NCBI RefSeq assembly: GCF_041270065.1
Contig: NZ_CP065958.1
Location: 2,790,001-2,854,000, forward strand
From: Streptomyces fradiae
GTDB taxonomy: Bacteria > Actinomycetota > Actinomycetes > Streptomycetales > Streptomycetaceae
Length of the DNA: 64,000 nt
Direction of reading: 5' to 3'
The notes beneath the pieces were generated by a model that saw nothing but the letters and a program-made list of their open reading frames with translations, had not been told where the DNA came from and made no database searches. Both the position numbers and the translations under genes were made by a program. This document shows, piece after piece, positions 25,006 to 34,338 of this stretch. How positions within the stretch are numbered: position 1 is the stretch's first letter; each line of letters opens with the position of its first letter.

Positions 25006-26484
25006 CTACTTGTAGGCGCCGAAGGCCTTGGTGAAGGCCAGCGGCTGCTGGAGGATCGAGGAGCAGGTCGGGTCGGCGTAGTTCACGGCGCCGGACGCGC
25101 ACTGCTTGTCGCGGGTCGCCGACCACATCGCCAGCCAGCCGATGCCCTTGGACTTGGCGAAGTCCACGAGCTGGGTGGCGTCGTCGACCTTGAAGACCTC
25201 GGACGAGACGTCGTTGACGCCGATCATCGGGGTGACGGCGACGGCCTTCCAGGCGGCCGCGTCGGAGAGCCCGAGGACGCCCTTGATCTGGGCCTGGGTG
25301 GCGGTGGCGGCCTGGATCGCGTACGTGCCCATGTCGCCGCTGTAGGCCGGTCCGTAGTCCATCGCCATGATGTTCACCGCGTCGACCCGGACGCCGTTGC
25401 GCTTCGCGTCGGCGATCAGGTCCACGCCCGGCTGGGTCAGGCCCTCGGGCATGACGGGCAGGGTGAACGACACGTTCAGGCCCGGGTGCGACTTCTGGAG
25501 CTGCGCGATGGCCTGGGAGCGGCGGGTGTTGGCGGCGGTGTCGGGGAGCGCGGCGCCCTCGATGTCGAAGTCGACCTTGGTGAGCTTGTACTGGTCGACG
25601 ACCTTGCCGTACGCGGCGGCCAGCGCGTCCGCGGTCGAGCAGTTGAGCGCCAGCTCGTGCCCGGCGGCCCCGCCGAACGACACCCGCACGTCCCCGCCCT
25701 TGGCGCGCAGCGCCCCGATCTGCGCGGCGACCTTGTCCGAGGCGAGGTCGGTGACCCCGCCCCAGAGCGGGGCGCAGCTGCCGCCGGAGGTGATGAAGGC
25801 GAGGTTGAACTCCTTGACGCCGGTCGCGTCGACGGTGGAGAGGAGGTCGTACGCGGGGTAGAGGGAGGTGTCGACGTACGGCGCGAACTTCGCGGAGCCG
25901 GTGGTCGGGGGCGGGGTGGTCGTGGTGGGGGTCGGGGTCGGGGTGGCCGTCTTGGTGGGCGTGGGCGTCGGGGTAGCCGTCCTGGTGGGCGTCGGGCTCG
26001 GGGTAGGCGCCGTCGTCGTGGGACGCCCGGTGGGGGTGGGCGCGGGGCCGCCGGCGGCGCAGCTGGCCTTGTTGATGAGGCAGTTGACGGGGTCCCCGGC
26101 CTGCCCGGCCGCGGAGGTCACGAACCCGACGGTGACGGACTGCCCGGGCGCCAGCTGCCGGTTCCAGCTCGCGGGCTTCACGGTGACGTGCCGCCCGGAG
26201 ACGGTGTGCTCGCCGTTCCACAGCGACCCGATCGTGGTCCCCTCCGGCAGGTCGAACTCCAGCGTCCAGTCCGACTGCGGCGCGTCGGTCTCGTTGGTGA
26301 CGACGTACTGCCCGGTGTAGCCGCCGGTCCAGGAGCTGGTCCTGGTGTACGCCGCGCCGACGGACGCGGCCTGCGCGGTCCCGGAGAGCGCGAACGCCGC
26401 GCCCCCGATGACAGCCGCGGCCACGACCGCCCCGATCGCCTTGGTCCTGACGCTCGCCTTGCGCCGGTGTGCGCTGGTGCCCAT
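25006..26484 (-). CDS. Secreted GH18 chitinase with CBM2
   Basis: This 492-aa enzyme hydrolyses chitin. The order is signal peptide (residues 1-39, ending TAQA), CBM2-type carbohydrate-binding module (~40-145, with exposed Trp in SSWTGGY, SDWTLEF and PASWNRQL), a PT-rich linker of about 50 residues, then a compact GH18 domain. The catalytic pattern D-x2-D-x-D-x-E appears as KVDFDIEG, with Glu as acid/base. The GH18 domain is the short type seen in ChiC-like relatives. No DasR-type operator was seen in 26485-26699, unlike the other chitin genes here. Confidence 0.9.
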   Translation of the reverse strand: MGTSAHRRKASVRTKAIGAVVAAAVIGGAAFALSGTAQAASVGAAYTRTSSWTGGYTGQYVVTNETDAPQSDWTLEFDLPEGTTIGSLWNGEHTVSGRHVTVKPASWNRQLAPGQSVTVGFVTSAAGQAGDPVNCLINKASCAAGGPAPTPTGRPTTTAPTPSPTPTRTATPTPTPTKTATPTPTPTTTTPPPTTGSAKFAPYVDTSLYPAYDLLSTVDATGVKEFNLAFITSGGSCAPLWGGVTDLASDKVAAQIGALRAKGGDVRVSFGGAAGHELALNCSTADALAAAYGKVVDQYKLTKVDFDIEGAALPDTAANTRRSQAIAQLQKSHPGLNVSFTLPVMPEGLTQPGVDLIADAKRNGVRVDAVNIMAMDYGPAYSGDMGTYAIQAATATQAQIKGVLGLSDAAAWKAVAVTPMIGVNDVSSEVFKVDDATQLVDFAKSKGIGWLAMWSATRDKQCASGAVNYADPTCSSILQQPLAFTKAFGAYK

Positions 26485-26699
26485 CGCGTGCCTGCCTCTG
26501 TCTGCCGGGGGTGGTGTGTGGGGGGGGTGTGGGGGGTGGTGGGGTGCGGCAGCACGCTAGCGACTCGGAAACGGACAAATGCCCGATGACGGGGCGGGGT
26601 TGGGATTCTTAGGGTCCGCTTAAGGAGGACATCGGGACGGGAAAAGGTTGCGCCGTGAAGACCCCCCGAAACCGGACCCGACCCGACCCGCGGACCCCC

Positions 26700-28085
26700 T
26701 CAGCCCTGCTGGCTCCGGCCGCGGCGGCCCGTGCCCGCGCCCGCTCGGCGGCCCCGGCGCCGGGTCGGGGCGGGGGCGCGGCGGGCGTCGAGGGCGATCC
26801 AGATGCGGATCTCGGTGCCGCCGAGGACGGAGCGGCCGATGCGGACGTCGCCGCCGGTGGCCTCGGCCATGCGGCGGGCGATGTCGAGGCCGAGGCCGGT
26901 GGAGCCGTCTCGGCCGCTGCCCGCGCCGCGGGCGAGCGCGGCGGCGGGGTCGGGGATGCCGGGGCCGGCGTCGGAGACCAGGACGATGACGGCGTCGTCG
27001 CCGTTGTGGAGGTCCACGGAGAAGGCGGTGCCCTCCGGGGTGTGCCGGAAGACGTTGCCGAGGAGGGCGTCGAGCGCGGCGACGAGTTCGGGGCGCGCGA
27101 CCGGGATGCGGACCGGACGGTCGACGCCCGCGACCCGTACCTTCCGGCCCTCGTCCTCCGCGAGCGCCGACCAGAAGTCCATCCGCTCGCGCACCACTTC
27201 GGCCGCGTCGCAGCCGGCGACCGGGCCGGTCGGCTGGGTCTGCGGCTTGGCCTCCCGGGCCGTACGGATGATCGTGTCGACCTCGCGCTCCAGCTGCTCG
27301 ACCGCGGCCCGGGTCTGCTCGGCGGCCGGACCGGAGCCCAGCGAGGCCGCGTTGAGGCGGAGCACGGTGAGCGGGGTGCGCAGCCGGTGGGAGAGGTCGG
27401 CGGCGAGTTCGCGCTCGTTGGCGAGGAGCTGGACGACCTGGTCGGCCATCGAGTTGAAGGCGACGGCCGCGGACTTGAGCTCCGGCGGCCCCTCCTCCCG
27501 TACCCGCGCGCCCAGCCGCCCCTCGCCGAGTTCGTGCGCGGCGCGGGCGAGCCGCTGCGCGGGCTGCACCATGCGCAGGCCGAGCCGGTCGGCGACCGCG
27601 ACCGATCCGACGATCAGGGCCGCGCCGACCGCCGCGAGCACCAGCCACGCCGTCGCGACGCCGTTGCTGACCTCGCCCTCGGGCACGAAGAGTTCGACGA
27701 CGGCGACCTGCCCCGAGCTGACCGCGGTGGGCTGGAGCAGCACGAATCCGCCCGGCACCTCCGCGATCGTCGCCCGCCCGAGCCGCCGCGTGGTGCCCAG
27801 GTCCTCGCCGCTGGCCCGCCGGGACCCGATCGCCCGCCCCTTGCCGGGCAGATGGACGGCGAGCCGCCCCTCCGCGCCGTCGTCGGTGGTGGCGACGGCC
27901 CGTTCCAGCTGCTCGCGGTCGGTGGTGATGGCGAGCACCGGCGCCAGGCCGGAGGCCCGCCGCTCGGCGTTGGAGAAGGCCCGGTCGCGGGCCATCTCCT
28001 TGACGACGAGCCCGAGCGGTACGGCGAAGGCGACCACGACCATCACGGTGACGGCGAGCGACACCTTGACCAGCGCCCACCTCAC
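26700..28085 (-). CDS. Two-component sensor histidine kinase
   Basis: This 461-aa kinase starts at GTG 28085 inside the response-regulator stop (GTGA). The long open frame to 28244 is antisense extension. TM1 (VKVSLAVTVMVVVAFAVPLGL) and TM2 (GVATAWLVLAAVGAALIVGSVAV) flank an extracellular sensor region of about 130 residues. HAMP follows, then the H-box ADLSHRLRTPLTVLRL (His near residue 232), N-box LGNVFRHTPEG, and G boxes DAGPGIPD and STGLGLDIARRM. All catalytic motifs are intact. The tail is Arg-rich. The signal is unknown. Confidence 0.92.
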   Translation of the reverse strand: MRWALVKVSLAVTVMVVVAFAVPLGLVVKEMARDRAFSNAERRASGLAPVLAITTDREQLERAVATTDDGAEGRLAVHLPGKGRAIGSRRASGEDLGTTRRLGRATIAEVPGGFVLLQPTAVSSGQVAVVELFVPEGEVSNGVATAWLVLAAVGAALIVGSVAVADRLGLRMVQPAQRLARAAHELGEGRLGARVREEGPPELKSAAVAFNSMADQVVQLLANERELAADLSHRLRTPLTVLRLNAASLGSGPAAEQTRAAVEQLEREVDTIIRTAREAKPQTQPTGPVAGCDAAEVVRERMDFWSALAEDEGRKVRVAGVDRPVRIPVARPELVAALDALLGNVFRHTPEGTAFSVDLHNGDDAVIVLVSDAGPGIPDPAAALARGAGSGRDGSTGLGLDIARRMAEATGGDVRIGRSVLGGTEIRIWIALDARRAPAPTRRRGRRAGAGTGRRGRSQQG

Positions 28086-28792
28086 GGCCGGGCCTCGGCG
28101 GCCCCGGCCGGCGGCTCCAGCTTCACGCCCACCCCGCGCAGGGTGTGCAGATAGCGGGGCCGGGCCGCCGTCTCGCCCAGTTTCCGCCGCAGCCAGGACA
28201 GATGGACGTCGATGGTCTGGTCGTCCCCGTACGCCTGCTGCCACACCTCGGCGAGCAGTTCCTTGCGCGAGACGACCACCCCGGGCCGCCCGGCGAGGAA
28301 GGCGAGCAGGTCGAACTCGCGGCGGGTCAGGTCGAGCGCCGCCCCGTCGAGGGCCGCCTGCCGCCGCAGCGGGTCGATGGCGAGCCCGCCGACCCGCAGC
28401 TCCCGGGACGGCGGCGCCTCGCCGGCCGAGGAACGGGCCCGGCGCAGGACCGCGGCCATCCGCGCGGACAGGTGCTCCACGGAGAACGGCTTGGTCAGAT
28501 AGTCATCGGCCCCGTCGTTGAGCAGCCGTACGATCTCGGCCTCGTCGTCGCGGGCGGTCGCGATGATCACCGGCACGTCCGTGATCCCGCGCAGCATCTT
28601 CAGCGCCTCGGCCCCGTCGAGATCGGGCAGCCCGAGGTCGAGGATGACCACGTCGAAGCGGAAATGGGCGACCTCGCGCAACGCCTCCAGGGCCGTCCCG
28701 ACGCTCCGCACGGTGTGGGAGGCCTCGGTGAGATGCCGGATGAGGGCGGAACGGACGAACTGGTCGTCCTCGACCACGAGCACACTTGCCAT
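28082..28792 (-). CDS. OmpR-family response regulator
   Basis: This 236-aa partner of the kinase starts at ATG 28792. GTG 28801 is an alternative and neither has a clear ribosome site. The receiver domain (residues 1-118) has the acidic pocket VVEDD, phosphoacceptor Asp near 51 in VVILDLGLPD, and Lys in TKPF. The winged-helix domain follows (LTRREFDLLAFLAGRPG, QTIDVHLSWLRRKLG, RYLHTLRGVGVKLEP). It is divergent from the secreted-protein gene at 28866, which may be a target. Confidence 0.92.
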   Translation of the reverse strand: MASVLVVEDDQFVRSALIRHLTEASHTVRSVGTALEALREVAHFRFDVVILDLGLPDLDGAEALKMLRGITDVPVIIATARDDEAEIVRLLNDGADDYLTKPFSVEHLSARMAAVLRRARSSAGEAPPSRELRVGGLAIDPLRRQAALDGAALDLTRREFDLLAFLAGRPGVVVSRKELLAEVWQQAYGDDQTIDVHLSWLRRKLGETAARPRYLHTLRGVGVKLEPPAGAAEARP

Positions 28793-28865
28793 GGCCCGCA
28801 CCGTACGCCATTCGGGGGACAGCGGGACGGACAGCAGTACGGCTGACGGATGGCAGGATGACCCG

Positions 28866-29405
28866 GTGCGAAGAGGTCTGGTTCACGCCCTGGCGTGGTC
28901 GCTCGCCACGGGCGCGGCGGTCACCCTCTCCTGGTGGGGGGTGCACACGGTGCTGGCCGGCACGGTCTACGACCCGCCGCGCGCGCTGCCCATCCCGTCC
29001 GGCGCCACGGGCTCGGACGGCGCCTCGATCGGCGCGCCCACCTCGGCCGCGACCCCGTCGGCGCCCACGCCCACCCCCTCCGCCGGCCCGGGCACCGGCA
29101 GCCCGTCGCAGCCGCCGACCACTCCCCCGGCCGCGCCCCGGCAGCCCGCCTCCGCGAAGCCGCCGGCGGACACGAGCGGCAACGTGAAGAGTTACGGCAC
29201 GGACGGCGGCCGGGCCGTCTTCGACCTGGGCCCGTCCTCGGCGGAACTGGTGAACGCGACGCCCGAGTCGGGCTGGCAGATGCAGGTGTGGAAGCAGCCC
29301 ACCTGGATCCGGGTGACCTTCACCAAGGACGGGCGCGAGATCTCCGTCTTCTGCCTGTGGCACGACTCGGCGCCGCGCGTGGAGATCGACGAGCGCTCCG
29401 TCTGA
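28866..29405 (+). CDS. Membrane-anchored extracytoplasmic protein of unknown function
   Basis: This 179-aa protein starts at GTG 28866, with AGGA seven bases upstream. One N-terminal membrane segment (ALAWSLATGAAVTLSWWGVHTVLAG) is followed by an 80-residue Pro/Thr/Ser-rich spacer and a small C-terminal domain (SYGTDGGRAVFDLG, WKQPTWIRVTFTKDG). I do not recognise the domain. It is divergent from the two-component system, and its stop abuts the stop of the converging gene with no base between. Confidence 0.7.
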   Translation: MRRGLVHALAWSLATGAAVTLSWWGVHTVLAGTVYDPPRALPIPSGATGSDGASIGAPTSAATPSAPTPTPSAGPGTGSPSQPPTTPPAAPRQPASAKPPADTSGNVKSYGTDGGRAVFDLGPSSAELVNATPESGWQMQVWKQPTWIRVTFTKDGREISVFCLWHDSAPRVEIDERSV

Positions 29406-30272
29406 CTAACGGAAGACAGAGGCGGGCGGTACGGGAGAGGGCTTGGCGCTGGCGTCGGTGACCGCGGCCGCGCCACCGGTGAAGTCGGCGAGCGCCCGCC
29501 CGTGCTCGACCCGCCCCGGGTGCGGGTCGGTCGCCACCCGCCGGGTCAGCTCGGCCACCGGCAGTTCACGGTCGGAGGCGAGCAGTACGGCGTTGCCGAA
29601 GCGGCGCCCGCGCAGCACGGTCGGGTCCGCGGCGACCGCGAGCTCCGGGAAGACGGCGGCGGCGGTCGCGATCTGGCCGCGGAGATGCGCCAGCGGCGGG
29701 CCGTCGGCGAGGTTGGCCGCGTAGAAGCCGCCGGGCCGCAGCACCCTGCGTACCTCGGCGAGAAACTCCGTACTGGTCAGATGCGCGGGGGTCCGGGCGC
29801 CGCTGAACACATCGGCGATGATCAGGTCGGCCCAGCCGTCCTGGACCTTGCCGAGCCCGGCGCGGGCGTCGGTCGACCGGACCCGGATCCTGGCCCCCGC
29901 GTCGAGCGGCAGCTCCCGCCGCACGAGCTGCACGAGCGGCCCGTCCAGCTCCACGATCTGCTGGGTCGAGCGAGGCCGGGTGGCCGCCACGTACCGGGCG
30001 AGGGTGAACGCGCCGCCGCCGAGGTGCACGACCTGCACCGGCCGGTTCGGCGGCGCGACGAGGTCGGCGATGTGCCCGAGCCGCCGCTGGTACTCGAAGG
30101 ACAGATACGCGGGATCGTCGAGGTCCACATGCGACTGCGGGGCGCCGTCGATCAGCAGCGTCCACCCGCGCGCCCGCTCCCGGTCGGGTATGAGCTCCGC
30201 GAGCCCGCCGTCCACCTGCTCGACGACCGCCACGCCCTCCGCCGCCCGCTCCCGCTGTCTGTTCCTGGCCAC
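29406..30272 (-). CDS. Spermidine-synthase-like protein
   Basis: This 288-aa cytosolic protein is taken from GTG 30272. The longer frame runs through intergenic repeats. The SAM-binding core is VQVVHLGGGAFTLARYVAA near 95, followed by QQIVELDGPLVQLVRREL and WADLIIADVFSGARTPAHLT, as in spermidine synthases. The acidic residues for polyamine binding in true enzymes are only partly evident, so the substrate may differ. It stands alone and converges exactly with the 28866 gene. Confidence 0.85.
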   Translation of the reverse strand: MARNRQRERAAEGVAVVEQVDGGLAELIPDRERARGWTLLIDGAPQSHVDLDDPAYLSFEYQRRLGHIADLVAPPNRPVQVVHLGGGAFTLARYVAATRPRSTQQIVELDGPLVQLVRRELPLDAGARIRVRSTDARAGLGKVQDGWADLIIADVFSGARTPAHLTSTEFLAEVRRVLRPGGFYAANLADGPPLAHLRGQIATAAAVFPELAVAADPTVLRGRRFGNAVLLASDRELPVAELTRRVATDPHPGRVEHGRALADFTGGAAAVTDASAKPSPVPPASVFR

Positions 30273-30311
30273 GCCCTCATTATCGGCGCAGGTGACGCAA
30301 GACGGCGCCGA

Positions 30312-30525
30312 GCCTTTCAGGGGCGCGGGACTGTGACACTTTGCGGCTCCGCCGCGTGGGCGCGATCGCCACGACGGACCAGGCCTTTCAGGGGCGCGGG
30401 GAACTGCGCGACCAGCCACGACGGCGCCGCACCGGCCTACGGCGAAAGGGCCCCCAAGGGGCGCGGGGCTGTGACACTGTGCGGCTCCGCCGCGTGGGCG
30501 CGCCAAGCCACGACGGCGCCGCAGC
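30312..30525. repeat. Cluster of three copies of a dispersed Streptomyces intergenic repeat
   Basis: Three related blocks begin with or contain GGGGCGCGGG: 30312-30377, 30382-30430 and 30450-30525. Blocks 1 and 3 share about 45 bases almost identically, including TGTGACACT-TGCGGCTCC and the GC-rich palindrome GCGGC-TCC-GCCGC, and end in CACGACGG. Block 2 shares the first part (CCTTTCAGGGGCGCGGG) and the CCACGACGG end. Similar elements are common between genes in streptomycetes. The stretch 30273-30569 holds nothing else. Confidence 0.8.
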
Positions 30526-30569
30526 CGCGAGACGGCAGATCTCACCCACCCGCTAGGCGCCCGCACCGC

Positions 30570-31088
30570 TCAGCGGCAGCCATCCGCCGCCTCGATCAAC
30601 CGCGCCGCCTGCCCAAGCGCCTCCCGCAACATCGCCGGATCCGTGACCTCACCGCTGTCGCCGGGCGGCAACAGCCAGTCGGCCGGGCGCGGAGTGACGC
30701 CGTCCGGGCCCGGGAGCTCCGGCGGCTCCGGGATCCGCAGCCCGCGCCCGTCCGTCCTCGTACACGCGCTGCCCGGCATGTCCCAGCCCGCCGCGGTGCC
30801 CGGCGGCACCAGGAAGCCGAGCGTGTCGCACGCCCCGTCGTGCAGCACCGGGCCCACCGCAGGGGCGCCGCCGCGGCGCAGGATGTCCACGGCCTCCAGG
30901 CCCTGCCGGGCCGGCACGGTCACCAGGTCGCAGGGCGCGGCGACGGCCGGCGAGGCCGTCCGGACGGCTTCGCCGGGGGACGCGCTCGCGTCCGCCGTGG
31001 GGGTGTGCCGCTCGGTCGACGCCTGCGAGGCGGACGACGCCTGCGCGGCGACCGGCCCGATGGCTCCGGCTTCCACCATTTCCACCAT
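30570..31088 (-). CDS. Prim-Pol-like stand-alone domain protein
   Basis: The 172-aa protein starts at ATG 31088 with GGAGG just upstream. The upstream frame to 31136 is less likely. After a ~45-residue Ala/Ser-rich N-terminus, the segments CDLVTVPARQGLEAVDILRR, GAPAVGPVLHDG, TLGFLVPPGTAAGWD, GRGLRIPEPP and DWLLPPGD match the C-terminal half of the bifunctional primase/polymerase N-terminal domain as found in small Streptomyces proteins. It is a diverged paralogue of the 39048 gene. The primase active-site acidic residues are not evident, so catalysis is doubtful. It is divergent from the XRE/TPR regulator. Confidence 0.6.
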   Translation of the reverse strand: MVEMVEAGAIGPVAAQASSASQASTERHTPTADASASPGEAVRTASPAVAAPCDLVTVPARQGLEAVDILRRGGAPAVGPVLHDGACDTLGFLVPPGTAAGWDMPGSACTRTDGRGLRIPEPPELPGPDGVTPRPADWLLPPGDSGEVTDPAMLREALGQAARLIEAADGCR

Positions 31089-31314
31089 GGGACCCTCCTC
31101 GTTTTCGAAGAGGAGACACGTTCCGTCTCTCCACATGGTTCAACGCCGCTCCCCGTCAACGGCTACGGCGGCACGCCGCCGCAAAGGATGGCAGTTCATG
31201 GCAGATCGCGTACGAGATATCCGATTTGTTGCCAAACCCAGCGTGGGCGACCGGTCACAGCAGGTACGTTCTTGCCCCGCCGGAACACCGGCAGCACCAG
31301 GAGAGGGCTCGGCC

Positions 31315-32607
31315 ATGGCGTTGTCACGGGCAGTTCCCAATCTCGCCTTCCGCAGGCTCCGCGGACAGCGTTCGCCGGCGGAGTTCGCCGCGGCCGTCCG
31401 CCGGGCGGCACGGGAGATCGGCGAGCAGGTCGCGTGCGACGCCCGCTACATCGGCCGCGTCGAGGCGGGCGAGATCCGCTGCCCGAACTACGCGTACGAG
31501 CGGGTCTTCCTGCACATGTTCCCCGGACTGAGCCTTGCGGACCTGGGGTTCTCGGCGCGGGAGGCCGTTCGCGGCCGGCGGCCGGCCGCCGTGGCGGCCG
31601 GGGCACCGCCGCCCCTCGCCTTCACCACCCGGAACGATGAGGAGAGCGACGTGCTGCGTCGCGCATTCATGACCGGCGGCACCGCCACCCTGGCGACCGC
31701 CTCGCTGGGCCTCGGCGGCTCGGCCGCCGTGGCCATCCCGGCCCCCCGCTCGGTCCACCGCGTCGGCGACGCCGAGGTCCGCGCCGTAGAGGAAGCGGTT
31801 CGCCAGATCCGGCTGCTCGACGACCGGCACGGCGCCGAGGGGCTCTACCGGCGGGCCACCCAGCCGCTGCGCTCCGCGTACGCCCTGCTCGACGCGGGCG
31901 TCACCACCCGCCGCGCCACGGCCGACCGGCTGCACAACGGCGCCGGTGAACTCGCCATCTCGGTCGGCTGGCTCGCCCACGACTCGGGCCGGCTCGACGA
32001 TGCCCGCTCGCACTACGCCGAGGCCCTGGCCACCGCCCGGATGGCCGGCGACTCCGCCCTGGAGGCGCACGCCTTCTGCAACGCGTCGTTCCTGGCGCGG
32101 GACTCGGGCCGCTACCGCGAGGCGGTACGGGCCGCCCAGGCCGGGCTGCGGGCCGCGACACCGCTCGCCTCCGACCGGCTGCTCGCGCTGCTCACCCTCC
32201 GGGAGGCCGGGGCCTGGGCCGGGCTCGGCGACCGCGGCGCCTGCTCGGCGGCGCTCGGGCGGGCGCACGCCCACTTCGGGCGGGGCCCCGGCGAGGGCGA
32301 CCCGGAGTGGATGTCCTTCTTCGGCGAGCCGGAGCTGGAGGCGCAGGAGGCGCTGTGCTGGTCGCTGCTCGGCGACTGGTCGCGCGCCGCCCGCCACGCC
32401 CAGCGCGCCACGGTCCTGCAGGACCCGCACTTCGCCCGTAACCTCGCCCTCTACCGCACCCAGCTGGCCGGCAACCTGGCCCGCGCGGGCCGCCCCGACG
32501 AGGCGGCGGCGGAGATCCGGCGGGTGGAGGACTCCCTGGCGGGCGTCGAGTCGGCCCGTATCCGCAGCCTGCTGACGGAGACCCGCAAGGTCATCGCCGC
32601 GCACTGA
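31315..32607 (+). CDS. XRE-type regulator with TPR-like C-terminal domain
   Basis: This 430-aa protein starts at ATG 31315, preceded by GGAGAGGG. The first ~75 residues form a helix-turn-helix of a Streptomyces type (FRRLRGQRSPAEFAAAVRRA, YIGRVEAGEIRCPNYAYERV). A short hydrophobic stretch (GGTATLATASLGLGGSAAVAI) separates it from a helical repeat region (~140-425) with TPR-like pairs such as GRLDDARSHYAEALATARMAG and GRYREAVRAAQAGLRA. The architecture resembles NsdA-like regulators from memory. The signal and targets are unknown. Confidence 0.75.
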   Translation: MALSRAVPNLAFRRLRGQRSPAEFAAAVRRAAREIGEQVACDARYIGRVEAGEIRCPNYAYERVFLHMFPGLSLADLGFSAREAVRGRRPAAVAAGAPPPLAFTTRNDEESDVLRRAFMTGGTATLATASLGLGGSAAVAIPAPRSVHRVGDAEVRAVEEAVRQIRLLDDRHGAEGLYRRATQPLRSAYALLDAGVTTRRATADRLHNGAGELAISVGWLAHDSGRLDDARSHYAEALATARMAGDSALEAHAFCNASFLARDSGRYREAVRAAQAGLRAATPLASDRLLALLTLREAGAWAGLGDRGACSAALGRAHAHFGRGPGEGDPEWMSFFGEPELEAQEALCWSLLGDWSRAARHAQRATVLQDPHFARNLALYRTQLAGNLARAGRPDEAAAEIRRVEDSLAGVESARIRSLLTETRKVIAAH

Positions 32608-32735
32608 GCCGAGCGCGGGCCGCGGCGCGTACCCAGCGGGCGCCCCGGCGCGCAAGCGGCCCGGGGTGAGGCCGCGCGCGGGCTCCGGCGCGCAAGCCGC
32701 GCACTGAGCCGCCACGGCGCCCCCCTGCCCCAGAG

Positions 32736-33332
32736 CTACTGCTCCAGGTGCCCGGTGTCGTTCCAGCGCTCGATCGCCGGGTCGCCGTAGGCCCAGCCGA
32801 GCACCGAGAGGCTGGTCGGGTCGAGGCGGATGCGGGCGGCGAAGGAGACGTCCTCGCCCAGCCAGCGCGCGCCGATGGAGCGCAGGATGTGGCCGTGCGC
32901 GAAGACGAGCACGTCGCGGTCGGCCGAGCGGGCCCACTCCACGACCCGGTCGGCGCGGGCCGACAGCTCGGCCATCGTCTCTCCGTCCGGCACGCCGTCG
33001 CGCCAGATGAACCAGCCCGGCTGCACCCGCTGGATCTCGGCCGGGGTCATCCCCTCGTACGCGCCGTAGTCCCACTCCATCAGCGCGTCCCAGTCCTCGG
33101 CGCGCTCGCCGAAACCGGCCAGGTCGCAGGTCTCGCGGGCCCGCACCAGCGGGCTGGTGCGCACCTCGACGCCGTCGAGGCCGGCCCACGGGCCGCGGGC
33201 GAGCCGCTCGCCGAGGAGCTTGGCGCCGCGCCGGCCCTCGTCGAGCAGGGGGATGTCGGTCCTGCCGGTGTGCCGGCCGAGCAGCGACCATTCGGTCTGG
33301 CCGTGCCGGGCGAGCAGGATGCGCGGTGCCAT
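32736..33332 (-). CDS. Histidine phosphatase family protein (phosphoglycerate-mutase-like)
   Basis: The 198-aa protein starts at ATG 33332, with GGAGAG five bases before. The frame to 33482 has no site. The signature [21 protein letters not shown] carries the catalytic RHG at the N-terminus, [11 protein letters not shown] holds the conserved acid, and [17 protein letters not shown] holds the second His. It is probably a small-molecule or sugar phosphatase of the cobC/GpmB type. It is divergent from the PAP2 gene. Confidence 0.88.
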   Translation of the reverse strand: MAPRILLARHGQTEWSLLGRHTGRTDIPLLDEGRRGAKLLGERLARGPWAGLDGVEVRTSPLVRARETCDLAGFGERAEDWDALMEWDYGAYEGMTPAEIQRVQPGWFIWRDGVPDGETMAELSARADRVVEWARSADRDVLVFAHGHILRSIGARWLGEDVSFAARIRLDPTSLSVLGWAYGDPAIERWNDTGHLEQ

Positions 33333-33480
33333 GGAGGCTCTCCAGATCTTCACGTGCGGATGCCCTCCCATCATCTCCCACCCGAATTCGCGGTGACCGC
33401 CGGGCAACCTCCCCGACACGGACCGCGTCCTCCCACGACCGGACGGGGGTACGGGTACGGACCGAGTGGGGGAACCGGGC

Positions 33481-34338
33481 ATGCGCAGGCCACGCTGGTG
33501 GGCGGAGCTGATACTGATCGCCGCGGTGTACGCGGCCTACTCCGGCGGGCGACTGCTCGCCCGGGGCGACGCGGACTCGGCCGTGGGGCACGGGCTGGCG
33601 ATCCTGCGGATCGAGGAGACCCTGGCGCTCGACTTCGAGCGCCCGCTGAACCGTCTGTTCACCGCGGTCCCGGCGCTCGGCGTGCCCGCCGACTTCGCGT
33701 ACGCGTCCCTGCACTACCTGGTCACGCCCGCCGTCCTGATCTGGCTGTACCGCCGCCGCCCCGCCGCCTATCTGGCCGCCCGCACCTGGCTGATGCTCGC
33801 CACCCTCCTCGGCCTCGTCGGCTTCACGCTGCTGCCGACCTGCCCGCCGCGGCTGCTCGCCCCCGGGCACGGCTTCGTCGACACGATGGCGCACTTCAGC
33901 TCGTACGGCTGGTGGGGCGGGGAGGCCAGCGCGCCGCGCGGTCTCGGCTCGTTCACCAACCAGTACGCGGCGATGCCGAGTCTGCACGTCGGCTGGGCGC
34001 TGTGGTGCGGGGTGCTGCTGTGGCGGTACGGGCGGACGCCGCTGCTGAAGGTCCTGGGGGCGGCGTACCCGCTGCTGACCGTGCTCGTGGTGATGGGCAC
34101 CGCCAACCACTACTTCCTGGACGCGGCGGCCGGGGCGGCGGTGATGGGGGCCGGGCTGCTGCTCACGCCGCTCGTACGCCGGGCCCTGGATCGACTCCAG
34201 GATCGGATCTTCGGGGGCGAATCGGAGCGAAACCACCCGCGTGTCAGTGGCGGATGGGAGACTTCCGCGGGTGAGCGCATCCCTGGGCAGCGGCCCGCAC
34301 CGGCCGCCGCAGACGACACTCCGGCATCGGCTCGCTGA
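33481..34338 (+). CDS. PAP2 superfamily membrane phosphatase (Aur1/Ipt1-like)
   Basis: This 285-aa membrane protein is taken from ATG 33481. Five or six hydrophobic segments are present. The catalytic pattern of the PAP2_3 group is visible: [10 protein letters not shown], then [13 protein letters not shown] near 165 and [13 protein letters not shown] near 205, giving the two histidines and aspartate. It probably handles a lipid-linked or inositol phosphate. The C-terminal ~50 residues are hydrophilic, and their DNA overlaps the start of the nuclease gene by 68 bases in another frame. Confidence 0.82.
   Translation: MRRPRWWAELILIAAVYAAYSGGRLLARGDADSAVGHGLAILRIEETLALDFERPLNRLFTAVPALGVPADFAYASLHYLVTPAVLIWLYRRRPAAYLAARTWLMLATLLGLVGFTLLPTCPPRLLAPGHGFVDTMAHFSSYGWWGGEASAPRGLGSFTNQYAAMPSLHVGWALWCGVLLWRYGRTPLLKVLGAAYPLLTVLVVMGTANHYFLDAAAGAAVMGAGLLLTPLVRRALDRLQDRIFGGESERNHPRVSGGWETSAGERIPGQRPAPAAADDTPASAR

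Noticed and set aside
25868..26030. Possible CRISPR-like array in the PT-linker repeats of the chitinase
   Set aside because: The short in-frame units encode a protein linker and there are no spacers.
25868..26320. Plus-strand frame rich in VGVGVGV opposite the chitinase linker
   Set aside because: It is the antisense reading of the PT-repeat linker and has no start signals.
26485..26699. DasR operator before the CBM2 chitinase
   Set aside because: The region is G-rich but contains no match better than a half site.
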